64,000 bases of DNA from Chitinophaga silvatica (GTDB lineage: Bacteria > Bacteroidota > Bacteroidia > Chitinophagales > Chitinophagaceae), in the NCBI RefSeq assembly GCF_003419895.1, contig NZ_QPMM01000002.1, positions 1 through 64,000 on the forward strand, written 5' to 3'. Below are positions 25,083-33,943 of this stretch, piece after piece; positions within the stretch are counted from its first letter, which is position 1, and each line of letters starts with the position of its first letter. The notes beneath the pieces are model-generated. The model saw only the letters and a list, made by a program, of their open reading frames with translations. It was not told where the DNA came from and searched no databases. The translations under genes and the position numbers were made by a program.

Positions 25083-26210
25083 ATGTCTTTTGCCGACGTT
25101 TTTAATACCCTCTTAATATTAGGAACCTTACAAGGATTGATCCTGTCAGTACTATTATTCTTCACAAAAAAGAATCGTAGGGCTAACAGATTCCTTGCCG
25201 TAGTAATGCTGCTATTTGCATTGGCTTCACTTAATTTATTTATTTACTATTCTCCCGCTGTTAAGAACGTACCAATATTATTTTTTGCCTTAAATTTTAT
25301 CCCGCTAATCCTTGTAATGCCAATTGGGCCGCTGATCTACTTTTATGTCAGAAGTAATTTTGAACCTGATTTCAAACTAAATAAAAATCAACGCTGGCAT
25401 TTTGCTCCTGCGATCATCGACATTGTTCCGCAGTTGACTGCTGCAATTTTTGTCATTGGTGTATTAACTAATACTATAAGGAATAATCCCGGACCCTGGA
25501 CTATATTTATTGATACCTATAACATTTATGCAGATATTCCCAGGTGGCTCTCGGTTAGCCTTTATATCTGGACATCTATTAAATACCTGCGTTCAGTAAC
25601 CGGAGTTACAAATAACAGATTGAAGTGGTTCCGGCAGTTTCTTCAGATTTTTATGGTTTTTCAGGCGATTTGGGGAATATACCTGATACCGTATGTTATT
25701 CCTGCTTTTACAGATTTTATGTTAAATACCTTCGATTGGTATCCTGTATATATACCAATGGTTGTCCTTATTTATACGCTAGGTCTGAAAGGCTATTTAC
25801 TGCCGGCTCAGGAACCTTTAATTGTTAGAAAATCAATTCCACCTCCTGAATCTACTGTCAATGAAGTGGTACCGCTCCTAATTCAGGCAATGGAACAAGA
25901 TAAGAAATATCTCGATCCGGCTCTAGACCTCACCCAATTATCCAAACATATCGGTATTCCCGCAAAAACTATTTCTGCTGTCCTTAATCAACATTTACAT
26001 CAAAGCTTTAATGAATTTATCAATAGCTACAGAATAAGCTCCTTTCAACAAAGAGTACTGAGTGGAGAATTTAAAAATATGACGATCATGGGAATTGCAT
26101 TCGAATCGGGTTTTAATTCCCAGGCAACCTTCCAGCGATCCTTCAAACAACAAACTGGTATATCCCCCAGTGAATTCATTCAACAGAATACACAAAAGGT
26201 TGAAAACTAA
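25083..26210 (+). CDS. AraC-family regulator with N-terminal membrane domain
   Basis: 375 aa. Residues about 8-235 hold seven hydrophobic segments (beginning LLILGTLQGLILSVLLFF), the 7TM sensor type common in Bacteroidota, joined by a short linker to a C-terminal AraC helix-turn-helix pair (about 270-370) with LDLTQLSKHIGIPAKTISAVLNQ, SFNEFINSYRI and the signature IMGIAFESGFNSQATFQRSFKQQTGISPSEF. It would bind DNA while embedded in the inner membrane. The M1 peptidase gene follows after 65 bp on the same strand with a 16-bp palindrome between, so that gene is the obvious candidate target. Ligand unknown. Confidence 0.88.
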   Translation: MSFADVFNTLLILGTLQGLILSVLLFFTKKNRRANRFLAVVMLLFALASLNLFIYYSPAVKNVPILFFALNFIPLILVMPIGPLIYFYVRSNFEPDFKLNKNQRWHFAPAIIDIVPQLTAAIFVIGVLTNTIRNNPGPWTIFIDTYNIYADIPRWLSVSLYIWTSIKYLRSVTGVTNNRLKWFRQFLQIFMVFQAIWGIYLIPYVIPAFTDFMLNTFDWYPVYIPMVVLIYTLGLKGYLLPAQEPLIVRKSIPPPESTVNEVVPLLIQAMEQDKKYLDPALDLTQLSKHIGIPAKTISAVLNQHLHQSFNEFINSYRISSFQQRVLSGEFKNMTIMGIAFESGFNSQATFQRSFKQQTGISPSEFIQQNTQKVEN

Positions 26211-26213
26211 TAC

Positions 26214-26229
26214 TCAAATCCGGATTTGA
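26214..26229. promoter_or_regulatory. 16-bp perfect palindrome upstream of the M1 peptidase gene
   Basis: TCAAATCCGGATTTGA lies four bases past the stop of the AraC gene and 46 bp before the M1 peptidase ATG. There is no loop, so it is better explained as a dimer binding site than as a terminator. Confidence 0.5.
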
Positions 26230-26275
26230 ATAGGTCTGATAAACGTTTTCGGCGTCCTTTGGTTTAAAAAAAACT

Positions 26276-29110
26276 ATGCTGAAAAGGACCATCAGACTAT
26301 TTGTGATTTGTTTATTCTTATCATGTAAGATTCTCTCTGCCCAGGAGAATTATGAAACTATCATTGGAAAAGTTAAAGAAGCAGCATCTTCATCTCCCAT
26401 CCCTTATGCTACTATTCAGTTAAAAGATCACAGCCTTGGTACCGCGTGTAATGGAACCGGAGAATTTATCTTAAAAATTCCACAAGCATTGCTGACAGAT
26501 TCACTTATAATTTCATCTGTCGGTTATAAAACACAAACAATTTCAATCCCTCATACCAGTGTCATAATTGAACTTCAGGCAGCCCCAATCTTACTGGAGG
26601 GTATAACAGTTAAAACTATTGATGCACTCGATATTATTAAGGAGGTAATTGTGAGAATTCCTGATAATTATGATACCGCTGCTAATAAGGCTACCGCTTT
26701 TTACAGGGAGTTCATCAAACTACAATCAGATACTATCAACTATAATGAATCAGTTCTGGATATCTATAAATCTCCCTACTATCAGTCTGTCAAGGCAAAC
26801 CAGATTAAACTAATCAAGGGGCGAAGACTGGAGTTCGACCAGCATGGCGATCCACGCTTCTATGGATGGATAAGTAATATTATGAATACTGCCTACAGTT
26901 CTCTCATGGAAGATATTCAGCGTACCCCAAACTATCCTTATTCCTTCCTGAATAAAGACTACTTCCAGGATTATAAATATAGTTATGAAGGGATGATAGA
27001 AGAAGGTAATATCAATCTGTTTGTAATTTCATTTGGGCCTAAAACCCCTAAAAGTAAGGCAACCGTTAGTGGTAAACTGTATCTCGATGCTACTTCTTAT
27101 GCCATTGTAAAATGTGAGTGGAAAGCAACCCCTTTCGGAATTTGGTATGTCAACAAGCATGGGAGAGGTGGAATGGGATACAAGGTTACAACCTTTTTAA
27201 TAAAGGCCTCTATGGATTTTGTGGGTATACAAACGGTGATAGATTATAAACAATATCGTGGCAAATGGTATTTAGGAGGGATTCAAAGACATTGGAATAT
27301 AGATATAAATAGCCCCAAACGTGGATTTAAAAATGCTCCGTGGGTGGGCTTGTTTACCATGCAGATCACTGATATTAATACCGATTCGGTAAAGCCATTC
27401 AGAGATAGCGTTATTAATCATTTCTCATCTGTTAATTCGCAAATCAGGAATATCTATGATACTTCATTCTGGGAGCATCATAATTTTCAACTGCCTGAAA
27501 ATACTGTAAAAAGTAGGGATTCGCTTGTTCATTTAGGGAACAGGCAACAGGGATTCAACCGGGGGGATACGCTGAGAGGTATGCTTACGGATCTTCGTAC
27601 GTGCTATGATGTTAGTTATTATAATTTGGATGTTGATATTGATCCTGATAAGAGATATCTGAAAGGAAGTAATACTATGACATTTAAAGTGCTGCAACCC
27701 TTTACGCGAATGCAAGTGGATCTGTATAGCAATATGAAGATTAACCAGATCAGGTTTCATGGGGTACCGGTGAAGTATACACGCGAATATGACGCTGTAT
27801 TCATAGAATTACCTGCAACGTTGAAGCCCGGAAATACAGAGGCCGTAGAAATTGATTACGAAGGTAGCCCACAGCTGGCCAGGTTTGATTTACCAATGTG
27901 GGGCGGTATGCTTTGGGATACTACTTCAACAGGTAAACTGTGGGCTCAAATGGTTTGCCAGGGCTCTGGCGCCAGTGTCTGGTGGCCGAATAAAGATCAT
28001 CAGTCAGACGAACCTGATAGCATGCGAATATGCATTACCATTCCAAATACCTATACTGAGATATCTAATGGCAGGCTTGTGAGTAAAACTCCCGTGGGCA
28101 ACCAAATGAGATATGAGTGGAAGGTTTCTTATCCAATAAATAATTACAACGTTAGCTTCATTATTGGCTCCTATGCCAATTTTCGCGATATCTATATCCG
28201 AAATGGCGTTGATACGTTAATGTTAGATTATTACGTACTGCCTGAGCATCTTGAGAAAGCAAAAACACTATTTACGGAAGTAAAACAGATGCTAAAGATC
28301 TATGAGAAGTATTTTGGTCCTTATCCCTTTCCCAAAGATGGTTTTAGGTTGATAGAAAGTCCTTATCCCATGGAGCATCAAAGTGGTGTTTGTATCGGAA
28401 AGGTGTTGGCAGATACTTCTTTGGAAATGCTACCCCCGATTGTATGGCATGAATCCGCGCATGAGTGGTGGGGGAACGCCATTACATCAAAAGATATAGC
28501 CGATATGTGGATTCATGAAGCGTTTGCAACGTATGCCGAATCACTGATGATGGAAGAGATGGTTGGAACAGAAAGCGCTGCGGAATATCTGAATGCCCAG
28601 CGTACGAGTATTATTAACAAAGAGCCGGTGACGGGCGTATACAACGTCAATCATATTCATTATGATATTGGAGATATGTATTCCAAAGGCAGTCTGATGC
28701 TGCACACAATCAGGAATAGCCTGAATAATGATAGTAGCTGGTTTGCGTTACTTAAAAATATACAGACATATTTCCGCTATCAGACTATCAGTGCTGATAC
28801 ACTGATAAGTTTTATTTGCAAAGAGCTGAAAGCAGACTACAGACCTGTGTTTGAGCAGTATTTACATCAGACAGCCATACCTGTTTTTTCTTATCATTTA
28901 AAACAATTAGGGAATGATTTACAGGTTAGTTATCAATGGAAGGATGTAGTAGCCGGATTTGCAATGCCTGTGTGGGCAAGTATTTCGGAAGATGAGAAAC
29001 AGATGCTTTACCCTACTGCTGAATTAAAAACTATTGTTATAAAGAATATTCGGGCGAGTGATTTTAAGGTTGATGAAGCCAATTTTTTGATCAATGTAAA
29101 GCAGTTGTAG
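26276..29110 (+). CDS. secreted M1 peptidase fused to a carboxypeptidase-like regulatory domain
   Basis: 944 aa. Signal peptide at 1-23 (ending ILSAQ). A CarboxypepD-reg-like beta-sandwich at about 27-105 (PIPYATIQLKDHSLGTACNGTGEFILKIP). A middle region at about 115-400 resembles the part that follows this domain in other Bacteroidota envelope proteins (DIIKEVIVRIPDNYDTAANKATAFYREF). A gluzincin M1 peptidase occupies about 435-944: SPYPMEHQSG in place of GAMEN near 692-701, zinc site HESAHEWW near 725-732, and WIHEAFATYAE with the third ligand near 744-754. The zinc ligands are complete, so aminopeptidase activity is likely. Family M1 proteins usually lack the N-terminal 400 residues. It ends at a hairpin shared with the next gene. 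Confidence 0.87.
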   Translation: MLKRTIRLFVICLFLSCKILSAQENYETIIGKVKEAASSSPIPYATIQLKDHSLGTACNGTGEFILKIPQALLTDSLIISSVGYKTQTISIPHTSVIIELQAAPILLEGITVKTIDALDIIKEVIVRIPDNYDTAANKATAFYREFIKLQSDTINYNESVLDIYKSPYYQSVKANQIKLIKGRRLEFDQHGDPRFYGWISNIMNTAYSSLMEDIQRTPNYPYSFLNKDYFQDYKYSYEGMIEEGNINLFVISFGPKTPKSKATVSGKLYLDATSYAIVKCEWKATPFGIWYVNKHGRGGMGYKVTTFLIKASMDFVGIQTVIDYKQYRGKWYLGGIQRHWNIDINSPKRGFKNAPWVGLFTMQITDINTDSVKPFRDSVINHFSSVNSQIRNIYDTSFWEHHNFQLPENTVKSRDSLVHLGNRQQGFNRGDTLRGMLTDLRTCYDVSYYNLDVDIDPDKRYLKGSNTMTFKVLQPFTRMQVDLYSNMKINQIRFHGVPVKYTREYDAVFIELPATLKPGNTEAVEIDYEGSPQLARFDLPMWGGMLWDTTSTGKLWAQMVCQGSGASVWWPNKDHQSDEPDSMRICITIPNTYTEISNGRLVSKTPVGNQMRYEWKVSYPINNYNVSFIIGSYANFRDIYIRNGVDTLMLDYYVLPEHLEKAKTLFTEVKQMLKIYEKYFGPYPFPKDGFRLIESPYPMEHQSGVCIGKVLADTSLEMLPPIVWHESAHEWWGNAITSKDIADMWIHEAFATYAESLMMEEMVGTESAAEYLNAQRTSIINKEPVTGVYNVNHIHYDIGDMYSKGSLMLHTIRNSLNNDSSWFALLKNIQTYFRYQTISADTLISFICKELKADYRPVFEQYLHQTAIPVFSYHLKQLGNDLQVSYQWKDVVAGFAMPVWASISEDEKQMLYPTAELKTIVIKNIRASDFKVDEANFLINVKQL

Positions 29111-29112
29111 TT

Positions 29113-29135
29113 GGCTGGCCTGTGGAAGGCCAGCC
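29113..29135. terminator. hairpin between convergent genes
   Basis: GGCTGGCCT at 29113-29121 and AGGCCAGCC at 29127-29135 form a perfect 9-bp GC-rich stem with a 5-nt loop between the M1 peptidase stop and the phosphoesterase stop. T runs on either side are short. Confidence 0.7.
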
Positions 29136-29142
29136 CTAAGAA

Positions 29143-30351
29143 TTATTTAAGCGTATATTCTCCAACTTTAGTTCCGTCATCTCTTAGCATCTCGAGTTTT
29201 AACTGAGACTGATCTGCTTTTATTTTGATGAGGGTTCTTTTGCCGTCCTGTGGCCCGCCACCAATGATTAGTGGGTATTCATGTTCTCCTTTGGAAGGAG
29301 CATAAACGCCATATTTATGAGTGTGCCCGCAGATGAGCATATCTATTTTATACTTATTAAATAGTGGTCCGAATAATTGCCGGCAATGCATAACTCCGTG
29401 CCAGTCGCCCGATTGGTAGTGAGGAATATGCATCATTACGATTTTATATTTTGCTTTTCTGAAGGCTTTGCTTTGCAATTGTTGTTCGAGCCAGTGCGCC
29501 TGTTGTTCTCTGTAGTTATCGAAATCCACTATTCCGGCGTAAACGGGGGTATTATCTTCTTTGTCTTCTCCGGTATCCAGGACGATGGCGGCAACTGGTC
29601 CTGCCTGGAAGGAGAAGTAATAACCCTGGCCGGGGTTATCGAAGTATTGGTGCCATTCCCTGGCGTATTTTCCGCGGGTTTCGTGATTTCCTCTTACATA
29701 CATGAAGGGGGTTTGAGTAGAGAAAGCCTCGCCGCAGGGAGTAAGCAGGTGGTCTATGATCTGCTTTTCGTCGGCCTGGTAGTCGAACATATCTCCATTC
29801 AGGAATACGAAGTTATAGGGATCATTTCCGTGAAGGCTGATCAGGTGCGGGATAGAGGCTGGTCTGTCGTGAATATCATTAAGAATAAGCCAGGATACTT
29901 CTTTGGCGTTAGGATCGGGAGCTGTAAAAGCGTATACGGGGCTCTCGATAGTTTCGCCGTAGGTAAGTTTATAAGGCTCGAAGGAAAGAATATCTTTTGA
30001 GAATATTTTATATTGATATTGTTTCCCTGGTTCGAGGTTATCGAGTCGGATGCAGTGTTGGCGATTATGGGCATCGACCAGGCCATTGGTAACGTGATGT
30101 GCTTTTTTATCAAGTTGTCCGTTTGTGCCATAGGTTACCCAGCTGTAGCATGGTTTGGCAGTCAGCCAATTTACCGAGATGGTTTGTGGACCAGGAAATT
30201 GGAGATAAGGTTTGCAGAGGAAAATGTGGTCGGGTTCGGGGGCGTTCCTATTGCTGTTGGAGGAAGCTTTGAGCCCGGTGAGCCCGATTATTCCGGCTTT
30301 GGAAATTTGGCCAAGAAACTTTCTTCTTGGATGTTCACTGTTGTTGTTCAT
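29143..30351 (-). CDS. Tat-exported metallophosphoesterase (purple acid phosphatase type)
   Basis: 402 aa. A twin-arginine type leader (PRRKFLGQISKAGIIGLTGL, about 8-27) is followed by a fibronectin-like N-terminal domain (about 45-145, ISVNWLTAKPCYSWVTYG) and a calcineurin-like phosphoesterase domain. Metal motifs in order: NDIHD, NGDMFDY, RGNHETRG, MMHIPHY and CGHTHKYG, so the two-metal site looks intact. The substrate is unknown; phosphomonoesters or phosphodiesters in the periplasm are plausible. The unit stands alone and is convergent with the M1 peptidase gene. Confidence 0.88.
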   Translation of the reverse strand: MNNNSEHPRRKFLGQISKAGIIGLTGLKASSNSNRNAPEPDHIFLCKPYLQFPGPQTISVNWLTAKPCYSWVTYGTNGQLDKKAHHVTNGLVDAHNRQHCIRLDNLEPGKQYQYKIFSKDILSFEPYKLTYGETIESPVYAFTAPDPNAKEVSWLILNDIHDRPASIPHLISLHGNDPYNFVFLNGDMFDYQADEKQIIDHLLTPCGEAFSTQTPFMYVRGNHETRGKYAREWHQYFDNPGQGYYFSFQAGPVAAIVLDTGEDKEDNTPVYAGIVDFDNYREQQAHWLEQQLQSKAFRKAKYKIVMMHIPHYQSGDWHGVMHCRQLFGPLFNKYKIDMLICGHTHKYGVYAPSKGEHEYPLIIGGGPQDGKRTLIKIKADQSQLKLEMLRDDGTKVGEYTLK

Positions 30352-30566
30352 ATGATAATATAATATATATCAGACGGATAGATGAATAAAAATAATATTG
30401 TGAGGAGAAGGAAGGGTGATTTTTATATGAGTGGTATTGATTAGTTATAGATAATTTTTTTATTTAATATCACAGGCTACTCTTTAAATTGCGGGGAATG
30501 GAACATTTCTTAACGAAGAATTGGCAAAAAAATGGGTAGAGAAATGCTTTTTTTTCATCGTTGTCG
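30352..30566. other. intergenic DNA upstream of the atpD promoter
   Basis: AT-rich sequence between the divergent phosphoesterase and atpD genes. Apart from the atpD promoter that follows at 30567-30598 and its leader to 30675, nothing recognisable was seen. Confidence 0.5.
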
Positions 30567-30598
30567 TTTTGATATTCTCCCATTTACACTTACCTTTG
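30567..30598 (+). promoter_or_regulatory. atpD promoter, Bacteroidota consensus
   Basis: TTTTG at 30567-30571, a 19-bp spacer, and TACCTTTG at 30591-30598 match the phylum consensus exactly. A start site near 30605 would give a leader of about 70 nt before the atpD ATG at 30676. Confidence 0.8.
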
Positions 30599-30672
30599 CG
30601 GCAAATTTCAGAAACTGTATGCATAGAGCTGAGTGCCTGAGATTATTTTTAGTATTTTATAAACCACTTTAA

Positions 30673-32178
<1,506 letters not shown>

Positions 32179-32184
32179 TTAATG

Positions 32185-32214
32185 ATGATCCCGGCGCTGT
32201 CGGGATCATTTTTC
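32185..32214 (+). terminator. terminator-like hairpin between atpD and atpC
   Basis: ATGATCCCG at 32185-32193 pairs perfectly with CGGGATCAT at 32201-32209 (7-nt loop) and is followed by TTTTT. It begins seven bases after the atpD stop and ends 19 bp before the atpC ATG. It may partly terminate transcription and so lower atpC relative to atpD, or protect the atpD mRNA end. Confidence 0.7.
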
Positions 32215-32232
32215 ACCATTTACGATCATAAC

Positions 32233-32490
32233 ATGCTATTAGAAGTATTAACACCAGAAAGAAAATTATATACCGGCGAAGTGTACGGAGTACAACTGCC
32301 TGGTATTGACGGTTCTTTTGAAATACTGGATAAACATGCGCCATTAATTGCTGCTCTCGGAAATGGTAAAATGAAAGTTCTGAAAGATAAAAATCATTCA
32401 GAATTCTTCACCATCAGCGGCGGTTTCGTTGAAGTTCTGCGCAATAAAGCTACCGTACTGGTTGAAGGTGCGGTTGCCGTAGATAAATAA
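32233..32490 (+). CDS. atpC: F1 ATP synthase subunit epsilon
   Basis: 85 aa from the ATG at 32233 (MLLEVLTPERKLYTGEV), the usual family start. An open frame back to 32182 would run through the terminator hairpin and add an unrelated N-terminus, so it is rejected. Only the beta-sandwich domain is present (VQLPGIDGSFEILDKHAPLIAALGNGKMKV near 20-49); the C-terminal helical hairpin that inhibits ATP hydrolysis in longer epsilon subunits is missing, as in many Bacteroidota. Confidence 0.92.
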   Translation: MLLEVLTPERKLYTGEVYGVQLPGIDGSFEILDKHAPLIAALGNGKMKVLKDKNHSEFFTISGGFVEVLRNKATVLVEGAVAVDK

Positions 32491-32513
32491 GCTATACCAG
32501 CTACAAAGATAAT

Positions 32514-32539
32514 AAGGCCGGGTAAGATTACCCGGCCTT
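32514..32539 (+). terminator. terminator after atpC
   Basis: AAGGCCGGGT at 32514-32523 pairs with ACCCGGCCTT at 32530-32539 (10 bp, loop AAGATT). A moderately T-rich stretch, CGCTTTTG, follows. It lies 24 bp past the atpC stop. Confidence 0.8.
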
Positions 32540-32733
32540 CGCTTTTGTCCTAACTATTCCAATCTTAGATGAACCCGAATAAATACGACTATCCGCTCGG
32601 GTTGCCCTCTGTATACAAAATATAACCAGTACGACTATACGTGATAGCCGAGTTACAACTTGTACACTCAATAGACAGCCATGTCAAGGCTGCATATATT
32701 ACCTAATGAATATTGCCTTTAACGATAATTAAC

Positions 32734-32946
32734 TTATTGGTATTCAGGTAAAAAATTAATTCGGTCTATGGAAGGATCAACGTGTATTTCATAGGTTTTG
32801 CCTTCATAGGTGTATTCTGCTCGGTTTTATTCTTTACTTACCTTACCTGAAATCGGGTTAATATAATTGCCTTTGTTTTTACCAATTACTTTAGCAAGAT
32901 ATTTAATTTGTTTTAATAAATAGCATCCTGATGGATCATTTTTTAA
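32734..32946 (-). pseudogene. possible decayed coding remnant
   Basis: Within the 468-bp gap between atpC and yqgE, the minus strand reads as one frame with protein-like content: LKNDPSGCYLLKQIKYLAKV, then GKNKGNYINPISGKVSKE, an in-frame stop near 32829, then NRAEYTYEGKTYEIHVDP, IDRINFLPEYQ and a final stop at 32734. There is no start codon. It may be the tail of a lost gene interrupted by a stop. The family is not recognised. The rest of the gap (32540-32733) shows nothing. Confidence 0.35.
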
Positions 32947-32958
32947 GATTAATTCTTA

Positions 32959-33516
32959 CTAATTTAAAGACGGGTCTATCGGGTAATTTTCCATCATGGC
33001 AAATGAACTGCCTAAGTTTCTTAATGATTGCTGCCAGATTTGCTGCTCATTAGGGTCAAAAATCAATGATGCCCCCGTTTGGGATACAATCCACGACTTC
33101 TCCTTTACTTCCTCTACTAACTGCCCGTCCGTCCATCCTGCATATCCCAGGAAGAACTTAACATGGCTCGGGTCTAATAATCCCTTATTCAATGCACCGA
33201 TTACGTCCTCAAAACGCCCACCCCAGAATACTCCTGGTAATATCTCCTGCCCCCCGCTTATCAGCTCAGGAGTTCTATGAATAAAATGAACGGTATCCAT
33301 CTGCACAGGTCCTCCATAATACACCGGAATATTATTCAATAATATCTCAGGTATCAGCTCGTTCAACCGCTGCTCAAATAACCTGTTGATTACGAATCCT
33401 ATACTACCCTTCTCCTGGTGATCACATAACAATACTACCGTGCGGGAAAAGTTTGGATCTTTAAGGAATGGATCAGCTATTAATAAAAGGCCGGGCGTCA
33501 ACGGTACCATAGACAT
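32959..33516 (-). CDS. YqgE/AlgH family protein
   Basis: 185 aa single-domain protein of the YqgE/AlgH (DUF179) family. Seen: PGLLLIADPFLKDPNFSRTVVLLCDH at 8-33, GSIGFVINRLFE, the YYGGPVQMDTVHFIH block near 66-80, and FFLGYAGWTDGQLVEEV near 120-136. The biochemical function of the family is unknown. It is a single-gene unit; no link with the flanking ATP synthase and kinase genes is evident. Confidence 0.92.
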   Translation of the reverse strand: MSMVPLTPGLLLIADPFLKDPNFSRTVVLLCDHQEKGSIGFVINRLFEQRLNELIPEILLNNIPVYYGGPVQMDTVHFIHRTPELISGGQEILPGVFWGGRFEDVIGALNKGLLDPSHVKFFLGYAGWTDGQLVEEVKEKSWIVSQTGASLIFDPNEQQIWQQSLRNLGSSFAMMENYPIDPSLN

Positions 33517-33587
33517 ACAATTTTATAGCTACTCCAAATTTACTAAATGACTGAATATAAAGGAAAAAAGAAAGGAAGAGGTAGAAA

Positions 33588-33616
33588 ATAAAAAAAGGAG
33601 GCTAGAAAACCTCCTT
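33588..33616 (-). terminator. minus-strand terminator of a possible mini-gene
   Basis: AAGGAGG at 33595-33601 pairs with CCTCCTT at 33610-33616, and on the minus strand the stem is followed by an uninterrupted T run. It lies upstream of the yqgE start, not after any long gene, which points to a short separate transcript coming from the right. Confidence 0.65.
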
Positions 33617-33625
33617 ACCATTTTA

Positions 33626-33664
33626 TCAACCAAAATCTAAATCGCTTATGGAACGAATCCACAT
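33626..33664 (-). CDS. possible 12-residue peptide MWIRSISDLDFG
   Basis: A 13-codon ORF from ATG 33664 to TGA 33626 ends ten bases before a clear minus-strand terminator (33616-33595), and a TACCTTTG -7 element lies upstream at 33744-33737. Promoter element, short leader, ORF and terminator thus form a compact unit of about 140 nt in an otherwise empty 427-bp gap. It may instead be a non-coding RNA. No function is recognised. The remainder of the gap (33745-33943) holds only the kinase upstream region, with TATCTTTG at 33907-33914. Confidence 0.35.
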   Translation of the reverse strand: MWIRSISDLDFG

Positions 33665-33736
33665 CGATGTATGTAGAAAGTTTAATTACTTTGTCATGAT
33701 CCTTGACTAATCAAATTTAGTACCAGGATTCTGAAG

Positions 33737-33744
33737 CAAAGGTA
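33737..33744 (-). promoter_or_regulatory. -7 element for the possible mini-gene
   Basis: TACCTTTG on the minus strand matches TAnnTTTG, and a start site near 33730 would give a transcript of about 140 nt to the terminator. No clear -33 TTTG lies 19 bp upstream. Confidence 0.4.
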
Positions 33745-33943
33745 ATGAAAGAAGGATTAATAAATTCAGCAGTGGCCAGTTAAAATTACGTTAAAGTGAT
33801 GGTCTATTGCGGGAATAACCAATGGTTGCGAGTTTCGCCTGGAATTTTGTATCATTGCCGCAGTTTCACGCTTCTTTTTTAACAAATTTTAATACTACCT
33901 CCAGCTTATCTTTGGTAGATATTTAAGCCTGATCAATTTTTAC

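Noticed and set aside
29377..30000. 207-codon plus-strand open frame
   Set aside because: Antisense to the phosphoesterase gene, which has all its metal motifs; no recognisable protein features of its own.
32182..32232. Longer atpC start
   Set aside because: Would place the coding start before a terminator-like hairpin and add residues not seen in epsilon subunits.
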